Positions 8,038 to 17,440 are shown, counted from the stretch's first letter. The stretch is 64,000 bases of DNA from Intestinibacillus massiliensis (GCA_029267335.1 JAJUJC010000001.1:620001-684000); one strand, 5' to 3'. A program made the numbers and translations. The notes: a model not told the origin generated them from the letters alone.

Positions 8038-8910
8038 TTGTTTTTTTCCAAGCATCGCGGCGTAATCGCCGCAGCCGCGGTCTGTATGCTAGGCGTGCTG
8101 GGTACGTTGCAAATCCTATCCTCGCATCGCCAGGCGGCGCAAACACTTGCAGAAGCGGTGCCGGCGGTGACCGACAACTGGGGGCTGTCCTTCCAGACCA
8201 AAGGAGTCGCACCGGTCGGCAACGCATCGCAGAGCGATCTCGCACAATATGGCGCGTATTATCTGGGAGATACCTCCAAGAAAGTGCTGTATTTAACCTT
8301 TGACGCGGGTTACGAAAACGGCAACACACCCGCGATTCTCGACGCACTCAAAAAGCATCATGCGCCCGCAGCGTTCTTCGTGGTAGGCAACTTCATCGAG
8401 ACCGCGCCCGAACTTGTCAAGCGCATGGTTTCCGAGGGACATATCGTGGGCAATCACACCTTCCATCATCCCGATATGTCCAAGATCTCCGACGTTGCGG
8501 CATTCCAAAAGGAACTGAACGACCTTGCCGATCTCTACAAGAGCACGACCGGCCAGGAGCTGCCCAAATTTTATCGCCCGCCGCAGGGCAAATTCAGCGA
8601 GGAAAATCTCAAACAGGCAAAAGCACTCGGCTACACAACAGTGTTCTGGAGCCTTGCCTATGTCGATTGGTACACCGATAATCAGCCGACTGCGGAACAG
8701 GCGTTTGCCAAGCTGCTGCCGCGCATCCACGACGGTGCGATCGTGCTGCTGCACTCGACCTCAAGCACCAATGCGGCGATCCTAGACGAACTTCTGACCA
8801 AGTGGGAGGGCATGGGCTATACCTTCGCGCCGCTCACCGAGCTGCCGGGGCTGCAAGCCGCTCCTGCGCGGCAGCAGCCGCTGCCCGAAAACAGTGCCTC
8901 TGAAGAATAA
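8038..8910 (+). CDS. pdaA: PdaA-type polysaccharide (peptidoglycan) deacetylase
   Basis: NodB-fold metal-dependent deacetylase closest to PdaA, which deacetylates N-acetylmuramic acid on the way to muramic delta-lactam in spore cortex; that role is known for the family and inferred here. There is an N-terminal membrane segment, then motif 1 (LTFDAGYENGNTPAIL), the metal-binding HxxxH-type motif (GNHTFHHPDMSK), RPPQGKFSEENL, and the C-terminal HDGAIVLLHS. I prefer the TTG at 8038 because GAGAGGG lies 10 bases upstream; a GTG at 8029 is in frame but would sit almost on the ribosome-binding site. About 290 residues. It ends at a bidirectional terminator. Confidence 0.9.
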   Translation: MFFSKHRGVIAAAAVCMLGVLGTLQILSSHRQAAQTLAEAVPAVTDNWGLSFQTKGVAPVGNASQSDLAQYGAYYLGDTSKKVLYLTFDAGYENGNTPAILDALKKHHAPAAFFVVGNFIETAPELVKRMVSEGHIVGNHTFHHPDMSKISDVAAFQKELNDLADLYKSTTGQELPKFYRPPQGKFSEENLKQAKALGYTTVFWSLAYVDWYTDNQPTAEQAFAKLLPRIHDGAIVLLHSTSSTNAAILDELLTKWEGMGYTFAPLTELPGLQAAPARQQPLPENSASEE

Positions 8911-8945
8911 AAAAACGTCCGTGGACGCGTTCCACGGACGTTTTT
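8911..8945. terminator. Bidirectional terminator between pdaA and aroF
   Basis: Arms of 15 bases (AAAAACGTCCGTGGA and its complement) around a 5-base loop, with A- and T-runs on the outer sides, between convergent genes. Confidence 0.87.
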
Positions 8946-8955
8946 CTCGGTTTTC

Positions 8956-9978
8956 TTACTCCTTGACCTGCAATTCCTTTTCCTCAAACGCGACACGACG
9001 GCGGATCTCGCGCATCACGGTATCGAACTGCGGAATATCGAGCGACTGCGCCCCGTCAGACAGTGCATGCGCGGGGTCGTTGTGCACCTCGATCATCAGG
9101 CCGTCTGCACCTGCGGCGATTGCGGCGCGGCTGAGCGGGTCGATCATATCGCGGCGACCGGCAGCGTGGCTCGGATCGACGATGATCGGGAGATGCGACA
9201 GTGTTTTTGCGAGCGGCACAGCGGAAATATCAAGATTGTTGCGGATCATGGTCTCGAATGTGCGGATGCCGCGTTCGCACAAAATGACGTTCTCGTTGCC
9301 GTATGCGCAGATGTACTCTGCGGACATCAGGAACTCCTCCATCGTCGAGGACAGACCGCGCTTGAGCAGGATGGGCTTGTCCGATTTGCCAAGCTCCTTG
9401 AGCAGCGTGAAGTTCTGCATATTGCGCGCGCCGACCTGAATGATATCGACATCGCCGAACAGGTCAAGCTGGGTCTCGCTCATGACCTCGGTCACGATCG
9501 GCAGACCGGTCGCGCGTTTTGCCTCGAGCAGCAGACGCAGACCCTCGGCCTCCAGTCCCTGGAAGGAGTACGGCGAGGTACGCGGCTTGAACGCGCCGCC
9601 GCGCAGGAAGCTCGCGCCCGCCTTCTTGACCGCTTCTGCGACCATAATGATCTGTTCCTCGCTCTCGACCGAGCAGGGGCCGGACATGACATTGAAGTAG
9701 CCTGCGCCGATCTTGTTGCCCGCCACTTCGATGACGGTATCCTTGGGATGCATTTTACGGTTGACTTTTTTAAACGGCTCAGACACACGCTGCACGCGTG
9801 CAACCACATCATAAGCCGCAATGTCGTCGACATCAATGCGGGTCGTGTCGCCGATCAGACCGACGAGCGTCGTATTTTCGCCCTCGGAATAATTAAGCTG
9901 AAGCCCCATTTCTTTCAGGTGACGCAGGAGAACGTCGACCTGCTGCTTATCTGCTTGCGGCTTTAAAATGACGATCAT
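8956..9978 (-). CDS. aroF: 3-deoxy-7-phosphoheptulonate synthase (DAHP synthase, type I beta)
   Basis: First enzyme of the shikimate pathway, condensing phosphoenolpyruvate and erythrose 4-phosphate in the cytosol. 340 residues. Residues 1-70 form the ferredoxin-like regulatory domain (MIVILKPQADKQQVD) of the AroF/Thermotoga class; the TIM barrel follows with GPCSVESEEQ, LRGGAFKPRTSPYSFQG, the PEP-site VGARNMQN and KRGLSSTMEEF, and the metal/substrate motif DPSHAAGRRD near 273. It stands alone, with mgsA upstream behind a terminator and pdaA convergent. No leader peptide or T-box was seen. Confidence 0.95.
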   Translation of the reverse strand: MIVILKPQADKQQVDVLLRHLKEMGLQLNYSEGENTTLVGLIGDTTRIDVDDIAAYDVVARVQRVSEPFKKVNRKMHPKDTVIEVAGNKIGAGYFNVMSGPCSVESEEQIIMVAEAVKKAGASFLRGGAFKPRTSPYSFQGLEAEGLRLLLEAKRATGLPIVTEVMSETQLDLFGDVDIIQVGARNMQNFTLLKELGKSDKPILLKRGLSSTMEEFLMSAEYICAYGNENVILCERGIRTFETMIRNNLDISAVPLAKTLSHLPIIVDPSHAAGRRDMIDPLSRAAIAAGADGLMIEVHNDPAHALSDGAQSLDIPQFDTVMREIRRRVAFEEKELQVKE

Positions 9979-10007
9979 GGTATTCTTCTTTCCTTTCTCA
10001 TTGTATC

Positions 10008-10050
10008 AAAAAAGCGGAGAACGCGTTTGCCCGCGTTCCCCGCCGTTTTT
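10008..10050. terminator. Terminator after mgsA
   Basis: Arms GCGGAGAACGCG (10014-10025) and CGCGTTCCCCGC (10032-10043) with one mismatch and a 6-base loop, flanked by A6 and T5. It follows mgsA on the minus strand and separates it from aroF. Confidence 0.8.
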
Positions 10051-10057
10051 CGGTGCG

Positions 10058-10537
10058 TTACTTTTTCATGGTTTCGACACGTCCGAGGACGTTCTGTGTA
10101 AAGTTCATAACCTGATGGGTATATTCATCATCCATGAAGGGTGAGGACAACAGAAAATCCGCCGAGGACTGGTTGAACGCGCAGGGGATGTCATAGACTG
10201 CGGCAATGCGCATGATCGCCTTGACATCAGGATCGTGCGGCTGCGCTGCGAGCGGATCCCAGAAGAAAATCATGCAGTCGATCGTGTTTTCCACGATGCG
10301 TGCACCAATTTGGAGATCGCCGCCGAGCGGGCCGCTGTTGAAAGCGCGCACAGGCAGGTTGGTCGCGTCCGCGATCAGACGCGCAGTCGTGCCCGTACCG
10401 CACAAAAAGTGCTTGCCGAGCACATCCGCGTGCTTCTTGCACCACGCGATCATATCTTTCTTTTTATTGTCATGCGCGACCAGTGCGATATGCTTCTGAC
10501 GCGGCAGGGTCAAATCCATGTAGGCATTTTCTTGCAT
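10058..10537 (-). CDS. mgsA: Methylglyoxal synthase
   Basis: Converts dihydroxyacetone phosphate to methylglyoxal and phosphate, an overflow route when phosphate is short. 159 residues with the family landmarks IALVAHDNKKKDMI, CGTGTTARLI (phosphate-binding), NSGPLGGDLQIG, the catalytic-region FFWDPLAAQPHDPDVKA and CAFNQSSADFLLSS. The ATG at 10537 has GGAGAACGAC just upstream; an in-frame ATG seven codons in (MDLTLPRQ) is possible but lacks a better site. This is relevant to the island at the right, whose aldolase step releases the same DHAP. Confidence 0.94.
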   Translation of the reverse strand: MQENAYMDLTLPRQKHIALVAHDNKKKDMIAWCKKHADVLGKHFLCGTGTTARLIADATNLPVRAFNSGPLGGDLQIGARIVENTIDCMIFFWDPLAAQPHDPDVKAIMRIAAVYDIPCAFNQSSADFLLSSPFMDDEYTHQVMNFTQNVLGRVETMKK

Positions 10538-10623
10538 GGTGTCGTTCTCCTTTACTCTGCTAACAGATTACATTATAGCATAAAATCCGCATTTGGGAAT
10601 AGCTTTTCAAAAATTTTATGTTT

Positions 10624-11292
10624 TTACGCAGTTTGTGCATAGGCTGCACGTACGCGCTCGATAAATTCGTCCCAACGTTTGTTTTCGATCAGCCGCGCGG
10701 GACAGATCTTTCCGGAAAAATCCTGATGTTTTTTGACGTCATCCACTGTCAAGCCGTACTCATGCAGCAGTTTCGCAACAAGTTGCACACCGTTTTCCAG
10801 TGTTTTTTCGTAGTTTCCGTCCTCGTTGACGCACAACTCGATGCCGATACCGTTGCGGTTGCCGCCATCCTGCTTCATATGATCGCTCGCATGATACGCC
10901 GCCTCATCGTCGGGCAAATTGTGATAAATTTCATGGTCATCGACCGTATAATGCCACGAAAGCTCCTGTGTATTTGCCTGACTGAGCAAAAAATCGTTGT
11001 GCGCCTTGGCGTCCGCGCCCGCTTTGAAATTATCCGTTTCGTGGATAACGATGTACTTGATGGTACGATGCAGACCCGGACGCGAGGACGAACCCTTGGG
11101 CAGGTAACTCTGAACGACCGGAATGTCTCCGATATAGCTGATATTGGCGTCCGCCTGCCGCGCGCGTAAAAAAATCCATCCGAGCACGGCGAAAGCGGCG
11201 ATCGCAACTGCGACCGCCGCAAACACCCTGCGGGGCTTTTTCGGGCTTCGTTTGGCACATCTTTTCTTCGGTGTCACACTGATGATACGCAT
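10624..11292 (-). CDS. N-acetylmuramoyl-L-alanine amidase, membrane-anchored (amidase_2/PGRP fold)
   Basis: Zinc amidase that cleaves the muramoyl-alanine bond of peptidoglycan. 222 residues: a very basic start, one membrane segment (about 23-42), and an amidase_2 domain with the zinc and catalytic motifs YIVIHETDN (His), LSWHYTVDDHEIYHNLPDDEAAYHA, GGNRNGIGIELCVNEDG and the terminal KKHQDFSGKICPARLI (His and Cys of the HxxxxxKxCP box). The uncleaved N-terminal segment suggests it acts at the outer membrane face rather than being released. It could also serve in sporulation, as for CwlA/CwlH-like enzymes, but nothing in the context shows this. Confidence 0.92.
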   Translation of the reverse strand: MRIISVTPKKRCAKRSPKKPRRVFAAVAVAIAAFAVLGWIFLRARQADANISYIGDIPVVQSYLPKGSSSRPGLHRTIKYIVIHETDNFKAGADAKAHNDFLLSQANTQELSWHYTVDDHEIYHNLPDDEAAYHASDHMKQDGGNRNGIGIELCVNEDGNYEKTLENGVQLVAKLLHEYGLTVDDVKKHQDFSGKICPARLIENKRWDEFIERVRAAYAQTA

Positions 11293-11335
11293 AGTATGCC
11301 GCTCGCTCCCCTTTTATCGTGATTCGTTGTTCTTT

Positions 11336-11364
11336 ATTGTACGCTTTTTTTGTGAGAAAAGCAA
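11336..11364 (-). promoter_or_regulatory. Sigma-A promoter of the amidase gene
   Basis: Minus-strand TTGCTT (11359-11364), a 17-bp spacer and TACAAT (11336-11341), about 44 bases upstream of the start codon. It lies directly after the stop codon of the histidine kinase gene, so the amidase has its own transcription start. Confidence 0.65.
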
Positions 11365-11374
11365 ACCTTTACGG

Positions 11375-13603
11375 TTACTTTTGCGCAGGCGGTTCGTGCT
11401 CCGCCGGTCGCCAGAGCGGCATGGACAGCGTTGCCTTGAACAGATCGCCGTCGATCTCAATGGAAAACAGGCCATGCTGCAGCTGTGCAAGGCTGATCGC
11501 GATGGACAGCCCCAAACCGCTGCCCTCACTCGAGCGCGACTCATCGCCGCGTTTAAAGCGCTCCATCAGCTCTTCGGCAGGGATATTCAGTTCATAGGCA
11601 GAGATGTTTTTCATCGTCAGCATCGCCATACCGTGTCCGGTCGTAAGGTCGAGATACACCCGACTGCCCGGCATGGCATATTTGATGACATTTGACATCA
11701 TATTTTCAAAGATGCGCCAGACAAGCCGCCCGTCTGCGGTCACACAGACCGGTTTTTCCGGCGTACTCATGCGCACCTCAAGCTGCGCTTCATGCAGCTT
11801 ATCATCAAACTCGCCCAAACCCTGCCGTACCAGCGCCTGAAAATCGACCTGTTCCAATTCGACGGTCATTGCACCGCTCGTTGCCTTCGCCGCCTCAAAC
11901 AGATCGGTCGTGAGCACGCGCAGCCGCGCGGTCTTGCGTTCGATGATATCCGCATACTCCCGCAGCGCTGCATCATCGGGCTGCGGCTTTGCGAGTTCGT
12001 TTTTGAGCAGATCGACATAGGTCACGATCGAGGTGAGCGGCGTCTTGATGTCGTGGCTCACGTTTGAAATAAGCTCGGTCTTGAGCCGCTCCGACTTGAC
12101 CTCCGCAGAGATCGCCGCGTCCAGTCCCTCGCGCAGCGTATTGATGTCCTCTGCGAGCGCGCCCAGATCGCCGCCCTTGACGTCGATCGTCGTGCCCAGA
12201 TCGCCGCTGCGCACAGCACGGACACCTGCCTGCAAGCGCTGAAAGCGCGATACGGTGCGATAGACCGCAAACAAAAGCAAGGCAATGATGAACGGCACGG
12301 TCACCCACGGCAGGCACAAAAGCGGCACGGCGATTGCGAGCAGCATACCGCGCAGCATCAGGCTGCCGCCCTCCCACACGGCGCGTCCGGTGTGCGCGCA
12401 CCATTGCAGCAGCCGAATACACAGCCGCCCGACTGCAAAGCTGCGGAAAAAGCGATGCGCCTTGAGCGAACGCACGAGGCTGAGCACGGTCGGAATCGCG
12501 AGCGCAAGGATGCCGCACGTCCCGCCGATCATGACCGGCAGCAGGTTGAGCGGGTTGCTCGTGCCCATGGAAAGCATATCGGTGAGCGCTGCCGCGCCGC
12601 ATGTCAGACCGATCAAAATCGCAACGTGCAGCTCGGAATACATGCGGTCGAGCAGATACAGCCGCACCGAGGTCTCGTCCGGCAGACGTCCGCTCACCAG
12701 GCACAGATACACAAACAGGATCAGTGCCAAAATCAGGCTGAACACCATAATGGCGACGCAGATCGTCGTGGTACGGTGATCGTTCATCCACGCCTGCTCA
12801 CGCTGTGCCAAATACGAGGGGCGGATACCGACGAGAAGTTCATCGCCCGCGCCCGGCATATTCGCACTGCTGCCCGATGCATGCACGCTGTACCATCCCT
12901 TAGAGGCACCGTCGCGATACTGTATCATCGCATTTTCTACAAAATCATATTTCTGGTACAGCGGCATCTGCTGAATTTCTTCTGTTTTTGCATTTTGCAG
13001 TGTCGTATTCGTGTCCTTGCGATACGCGTAAAAGGCAAACTGCCCGTCGAGCGAGCCCAGATAGCTGCGCACGCGCGCATAGTTGCGCAGCTGCTCCGCA
13101 ATGACATTTGCACGTTCCACCTGGGCGAGCTGTGGGTTTTCCGCGAGATATTTGACGAATAGCCGATCGTCAAACACGCTCCAGTCCGGATGCGCCTTGA
13201 CGATCTCAAGGTTGTACGCGTCGACGGAGGGCAGCGCGTCCGGATCCTGCGGATCGAGCGACGGATTTTGCTCCCGCCAGTTTTCCTGATAGCGCTGATA
13301 TGCGTCACTTGCGTACAGCGTTGCGTAAACGGTTTGCTCGTCCGCCGCGCCGCCCTTGCGGACATTCGCCTCGCTGCCGTAGTCATACAGCATCACCACC
13401 AGATTGCTCACAACACGCTCAAATTCACTGCTGCATGTCGTGCTGTCGGCATAGCTTTTACTTTCAAAGGCGGCAGGATCGCCCACGCGGCTCATCATGG
13501 TGAGGGCGGCGGCAACAAAGCCCGCGGACAGCGCAAGGATCAGCAGATACGCGATAAATTTGCAATACCACCGGCGGCTAAATTTTTTCAATCTTGTAAC
13601 CAA
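11375..13603 (-). CDS. Polytopic sensor histidine kinase
   Basis: 742-residue membrane kinase paired with the response regulator directly upstream (coding regions overlap by 26 bases). It has an N-terminal membrane segment (about 14-36), a roughly 230-residue extracytoplasmic region, then several further hydrophobic segments between about 275 and 460, a HAMP-like stretch (RAVRSGDLGTTIDVKGGDLG), the H-box SNVSHDIKTPLTSIV with His517 as phosphorylation site, and the ATP-binding N box (IFENMMSNVIKYA) and G box (GDESRSSEGSGLGLSIA). The extra membrane segments resemble kinases of the VanS/BceS-like clostridial group that sense wall or envelope stress, but the signal cannot be read from sequence. 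Confidence 0.92.
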   Translation of the reverse strand: MVTRLKKFSRRWYCKFIAYLLILALSAGFVAAALTMMSRVGDPAAFESKSYADSTTCSSEFERVVSNLVVMLYDYGSEANVRKGGAADEQTVYATLYASDAYQRYQENWREQNPSLDPQDPDALPSVDAYNLEIVKAHPDWSVFDDRLFVKYLAENPQLAQVERANVIAEQLRNYARVRSYLGSLDGQFAFYAYRKDTNTTLQNAKTEEIQQMPLYQKYDFVENAMIQYRDGASKGWYSVHASGSSANMPGAGDELLVGIRPSYLAQREQAWMNDHRTTTICVAIMVFSLILALILFVYLCLVSGRLPDETSVRLYLLDRMYSELHVAILIGLTCGAAALTDMLSMGTSNPLNLLPVMIGGTCGILALAIPTVLSLVRSLKAHRFFRSFAVGRLCIRLLQWCAHTGRAVWEGGSLMLRGMLLAIAVPLLCLPWVTVPFIIALLLFAVYRTVSRFQRLQAGVRAVRSGDLGTTIDVKGGDLGALAEDINTLREGLDAAISAEVKSERLKTELISNVSHDIKTPLTSIVTYVDLLKNELAKPQPDDAALREYADIIERKTARLRVLTTDLFEAAKATSGAMTVELEQVDFQALVRQGLGEFDDKLHEAQLEVRMSTPEKPVCVTADGRLVWRIFENMMSNVIKYAMPGSRVYLDLTTGHGMAMLTMKNISAYELNIPAEELMERFKRGDESRSSEGSGLGLSIAISLAQLQHGLFSIEIDGDLFKATLSMPLWRPAEHEPPAQK

Positions 13604-14267
13604 CGCCCCATACCACCTTCAAATATTTTGGTTCCTTTGGATTGATCTCGATCTTCTCGCGGATGCGGCGCACATGCACGGCGACCGTATTTTCCGGATT
13701 GTAGGCAGGCTCGTTCCACACCTGCTCGTAGATCTGCTCGATCGAATAAACGCGTCCTGCATTTTGCGTTAAAAAGCTCAAAATGCCGTATTCGACCGGG
13801 GTCAGGCGTACCGGCTCGCCATCGATCGTTACGGTTTTTGCCTCATCGTCGACCGCCAGACCGCCTGTCTGGTACACATTGCCGCGGGTCTCCAGACTGC
13901 CGAGCATCGTGTAGCGGCGCAGTTGTGATTTGACGCGCGCCATCAGCTCCATCGGGTTGAACGGCTTTGTGATGTAGTCGTCAGCGCCCGCGGTCAGACC
14001 GCCTATCTTGTCATAATCCTCGCTCTTTGCCGACAACATGATGATCGGGATGTTACGTTTTTCGCGCAGCGCCATCGTCGCGCGCATACCATCCATGCGC
14101 GGCATCATGACATCCATGATAATGAGGTGAATATCCTGTTTTTCCACTGTTTCCAGTGCTTCAATGCCGTCCGCCGCTTTATAAACGCCATAGCCGTCCG
14201 CTTTCAGGTATATTTCGATCGCATCCGCGATGGATTTTTCGTCGTCACAAACCAGAATAGAATACAT
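13578..14267 (-). CDS. OmpR/PhoB-family response regulator
   Basis: 229-residue DNA-binding regulator. The receiver has the acidic pair CDDEKS (8-9), phospho-acceptor Asp52 (IIMDVMMPRMDG), conserved LSAKSEDYDK and the Lys of ITKPFNP. The C-terminal winged helix contains TPVEYGILSFLTQNAGRVYS and VAVHVRRIREKIE typical of the family. It is translated just before the histidine kinase, with overlapping coding ends, so they form one two-component system. A TATACT -10-like box lies about 20 bases upstream of the start, but I could not find a convincing -35 box. Confidence 0.94.
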   Translation of the reverse strand: MYSILVCDDEKSIADAIEIYLKADGYGVYKAADGIEALETVEKQDIHLIIMDVMMPRMDGMRATMALREKRNIPIIMLSAKSEDYDKIGGLTAGADDYITKPFNPMELMARVKSQLRRYTMLGSLETRGNVYQTGGLAVDDEAKTVTIDGEPVRLTPVEYGILSFLTQNAGRVYSIEQIYEQVWNEPAYNPENTVAVHVRRIREKIEINPKEPKYLKVVWGVGYKIEKI

Positions 14268-14374
14268 CGTTTTCTGCCCCCTTTTTGCTTAGTATATCAC
14301 AAGCACTGTATTTATCCTAGTGCGCAAACTTTACGAACCGGCATGCATTTTCCTTAATTCTTTCTTAATATATC

Positions 14375-14416
14375 AAAAAGCAGCCCTCCGCTGTACGCAG
14401 AGGACTGCTTTTTTTA
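14375..14416. terminator. Terminator at the end of the arginine operon
   Basis: A hairpin with about 14 paired bases (AAGCAGCCCTCCGC with GCAGAGGACTGCTT) and A5/T7 flanks lies 11 bases after the argF stop codon on the minus strand. Confidence 0.85.
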
Positions 14417-14426
14417 TTCTGTGATT

Positions 14427-15341
14427 TTACGCTTCTTTGCTGCCCATCAGCGTGACAAGGACCGCCTTCTGTGCGTGCAGACGGTTCTCGGCTTCCTCGA
14501 AAATTTCATCGGCATGCTCTTCGAACACCTTGGTCGTGATCTCCTGCTCGCGATACGCAGGCAGGCAGTGCTGCACCATGCAGCCCGGCTTTGCCGCCGC
14601 GAGCAGCTCGTCATTGATCTGGTAGCCCTGAAACGCCTTCTTGCGGATCTCTTTTTCGTCCTCCTGACCCATGGATGCCCATGTGTCGGTAATGACGATG
14701 TCCGCGTTTGCGGCGGCTTCCATCGGGTCGGCAGACAGGAAGAAATTCGGGTTCGGCTGTGCGAAGTCGAGCACCTGCTGCGCGGGACGGTAGCCCTCCG
14801 GCGTTGCGATCGACACCTGCATGCCGACCTTCAGGCCGCCGACGATGAGCGAATTTGCCATGTTGTTGCCGTCGCCGATATAGCACATGCGCAGTCCGTC
14901 AAACGACGCAAATTTCTCTCGAATGGTCATGAGGTCTGCAAGCACCTGACAGGGGTGGCAGAAGTCGGTCAGCCCGTTGACGATCGGAATGGTACCGTAC
15001 TGTGCCAGATCCTCGACCTCACTCTGCGCGAAGGTGCGGATCATGATGCCATCGAGATAGCGCGACAGCACGCGTGCGGTATCCTGCACCGGCTCGCCGC
15101 GTCCGATTTGCAGGTCGCGATTGGATAGGAACATCGCCTGTCCGCCCAGTTGATACATGCCGGTCTCGAACGAAACGCGGGTGCGCGTCGAGGATTTCTG
15201 GAAGATCAGACCGAGGCTCTTACCCTCCAGGTGACGGTGCGGAATATTATGCTTTTTTTCGTATTTGAGCTGATCTGCAAGGTCAAGGATGCCGATAATA
15301 TCCTCGGTTGAGCAGTCAAGCAGCTTGAGCAAATGCTTCAT
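14427..15341 (-). CDS. argF: Ornithine carbamoyltransferase
   Basis: Transfers the carbamoyl group to ornithine to give citrulline, the sixth step of arginine synthesis. 304 residues with the carbamoyl-phosphate signature SSTRTRVSFE (about 49-58), the motif HPCQ (in TDFCHPCQVLADL), the ornithine-site DTWASMGQE and the C-terminal HCLPAYRE. It is the last gene of the operon: its start codon abuts the argD stop codon. Because argininosuccinate synthase and lyase are in the same cluster, the anabolic role is much more likely than an arginine-deiminase role. Confidence 0.95.
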   Translation of the reverse strand: MKHLLKLLDCSTEDIIGILDLADQLKYEKKHNIPHRHLEGKSLGLIFQKSSTRTRVSFETGMYQLGGQAMFLSNRDLQIGRGEPVQDTARVLSRYLDGIMIRTFAQSEVEDLAQYGTIPIVNGLTDFCHPCQVLADLMTIREKFASFDGLRMCYIGDGNNMANSLIVGGLKVGMQVSIATPEGYRPAQQVLDFAQPNPNFFLSADPMEAAANADIVITDTWASMGQEDEKEIRKKAFQGYQINDELLAAAKPGCMVQHCLPAYREQEITTKVFEEHADEIFEEAENRLHAQKAVLVTLMGSKEA

Positions 15342-16520
15342 TTAAAACACCTCTTTCATGATGGTCAGCGCTTCGTCCATCTCTTCGTAGCTGATCGTCA
15401 GCGGCGGCAGCAGACGTACCGCGTTCTTGCCCGCGGTCAGCGCGATCACGCCCTTTTCGAGCAGTGCGCTTGCAAACTGCGCGTGTTTGCCCTCTTCAAC
15501 GATGATGCCGAGCATGAGTCCGCGTCCGCGCACCCCCTGAATACTGTCCGCGCCCAGCGCGAGAATATGCTGCTTGAGATATTCGCCCTTGGCGCGCACC
15601 TCCGCAAGAAAGTCGTCGTTCGCTACGATCGACAGCACCGCATTCGCGCTTGCGCACACGAGCGGTGTGCCGCCGAAGGTCGTTGCGTGCGTGCCCGGGG
15701 TCAGCACATCGCAGCACGACTGTGCCGCCATGACCGCGCCGATCGGTACGCCGCCACCCAGTCCCTTCGCCATCGTGACCACGTCGGGATGGATGCCGTA
15801 CTGCTCAAAGCAGAACAGGCTACCCGTGCGGCCAACACCAGTCTGCACTTCGTCGATCAGGAGCAGCAGATCACGCTCGCGGCACAGCGCTTCGACCGCG
15901 CACACAAACTCCTCATCGAGCGGCAGCACGCCGCCCTCGCCCTGAATCAGCTCCATCATGACCGCGCAGGTCGTGTCGTCGATCTCGCTCTCTACACTTG
16001 CAAAGTCGTTCGCATGCGCATACGAAAAGCCCTCGGTGAACGGGAAGAAATAGTTGTGGAATTTGTCCTGACCGGTTGCGGTCAGCGTGGTGACCGTGCG
16101 TCCGTGGAAGGAATTCCACAGCGTCACAATCTTGTTGCGTCCTGCGCCGTATTTGTCAAAGGAATACTTGCGTGCGAGCTTGATCGCGCCCTCGTTCGCC
16201 TCCGCACCCGAATTGGCAAAGAACACCTTGCCCATGCCGGTCTTGGTGACGAGCGTCTTGGCGGTCTGGATCATGGGTGCGGTCGTGAAGAGGTTGGAAG
16301 TGTGCATGAGTTTGTGTGCCTGCTCGGTGATGGCGTTCACGACCGCCGGATTGTCATAGCCGACCGAGCACACGCCGATGCCGCTGGACAGGTCGATGTA
16401 CTTCTTGCCCGCAACATCCCACAGCGTCGCGCCCGCACCGTGGTCGAGCGCAACCGGAAAACGCCCGTAGGTGTTCATTACATAGCGGTTTTCGTCGTCC
16501 TTGAGTTGCTGATATGTCAT
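15342..16520 (-). CDS. argD: Acetylornithine aminotransferase
   Basis: PLP-dependent class III aminotransferase forming N-acetylornithine. I place the start at the ATG at 16520 (MTYQQLKDDENRYVMNTYGR) because GAAGGG lies 6 bases upstream; the frame continues to a TTG at 16544 that lacks such a site. Visible are GSGIGVCSVGY, FANSGAEANEGAIKLAR, the PLP-phosphate NSFHGRT, LLLIDEVQTGVGRTG (Asp of the PLP site) and the Schiff-base lysine in VVTMAKGLGGGVPIGA. About 392 residues. Gaps to its neighbours are 33 bases (argB) and 0 bases (argF). Confidence 0.95.
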   Translation of the reverse strand: MTYQQLKDDENRYVMNTYGRFPVALDHGAGATLWDVAGKKYIDLSSGIGVCSVGYDNPAVVNAITEQAHKLMHTSNLFTTAPMIQTAKTLVTKTGMGKVFFANSGAEANEGAIKLARKYSFDKYGAGRNKIVTLWNSFHGRTVTTLTATGQDKFHNYFFPFTEGFSYAHANDFASVESEIDDTTCAVMMELIQGEGGVLPLDEEFVCAVEALCRERDLLLLIDEVQTGVGRTGSLFCFEQYGIHPDVVTMAKGLGGGVPIGAVMAAQSCCDVLTPGTHATTFGGTPLVCASANAVLSIVANDDFLAEVRAKGEYLKQHILALGADSIQGVRGRGLMLGIIVEEGKHAQFASALLEKGVIALTAGKNAVRLLPPLTISYEEMDEALTIMKEVF

Positions 16521-16553
16521 GGTTTTCCCTTCGTTTCGTTTCAAAAATTCGCC

Positions 16554-17426
16554 TTAGCCGAACATCGTGCCCACACCGACCTTGCTGAGCAGCTCGATGA
16601 GGATGGAGTGCTTGACGCGGCCGTCCTGGATATTCGCCTGATCGACGCCCGAGCGCACTGCCTCGACGCAGCAGTCCACCTTGGGGATCATACCGCCCTT
16701 GATGACGCCGTCCCGAATCAGACGCGGCACTTCGGACACCTTGAGGTTCTCGATGAGGGTGGAGTCGTCCTTCGGGTCGAGCATCAGCCCGCGCACATCG
16801 GTTAGCAAAATGAGCTTTTTCGCCTTGAGCGCGATCGCGAGTTTGCTCGCGGCGGTATCCGCATTGATGTTGTAGTTGGTTTCGTCGTCCACGCCCTGCG
16901 CAACGGTCGACACGACCGGAATATAACCGCTCTCGAGCACGTCGATCACCGACGCGGGGTTGACGTCGACGATGTCGCCCACATAGCCGTAGTCCGTACC
17001 CTGGCGGTCGGTCAGGCGCTTTGCCTGAAACAGTCCGCCGTCCATGCCGCCCAGACCGATGCCGCGTCCGCCCGCTTTGGCAAGCAGCGTGACAAGGTCT
17101 TTGTTCACCTTGCCGCACAGCACCATCTGCACGATGTCCATCGTCTCGCGATCCGTATAGCGCAAACCGTTGACGAACTTGGGCTCCTTGCCGATTTTAC
17201 TCAGCATGTCGTTAATTTCCGGTCCGCCGCCATGCACAACGACAACGCGGATCCCGACCAAATTGAGCAGCACAAGATCATGAATGACCGCATCCTTGAG
17301 GTCCTCGTTAATCATGGCATTACCGCCGTATTTGACAACGACAGTCTGCCCGTAGTATTTCTGGATATACGGGAGCGCTTCGACCAAAATTCTGGCTTTC
17401 AGCTCCGCATCGAGCTCTGTATTCAT
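16554..17426 (-). CDS. argB: Acetylglutamate kinase
   Basis: Phosphorylates N-acetylglutamate, normally the arginine-inhibited step in organisms that use the cyclic pathway. 290 residues with the amino-acid-kinase motifs VVKYGGNAM (ATP Lys), VVHGGGPEIND, NINADTAASKLA and ILLTDVRGLM. The N-terminal helix (ELKARILVEALPYIQKYYG) seen in arginine-sensitive hexameric enzymes is present, which fits feedback control; that is an inference from the family. It lies 14 bases after argJ. Confidence 0.95.
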   Translation of the reverse strand: MNTELDAELKARILVEALPYIQKYYGQTVVVKYGGNAMINEDLKDAVIHDLVLLNLVGIRVVVVHGGGPEINDMLSKIGKEPKFVNGLRYTDRETMDIVQMVLCGKVNKDLVTLLAKAGGRGIGLGGMDGGLFQAKRLTDRQGTDYGYVGDIVDVNPASVIDVLESGYIPVVSTVAQGVDDETNYNINADTAASKLAIALKAKKLILLTDVRGLMLDPKDDSTLIENLKVSEVPRLIRDGVIKGGMIPKVDCCVEAVRSGVDQANIQDGRVKHSILIELLSKVGVGTMFG

Positions 17427-17440
17427 GTATATTCGTCCTT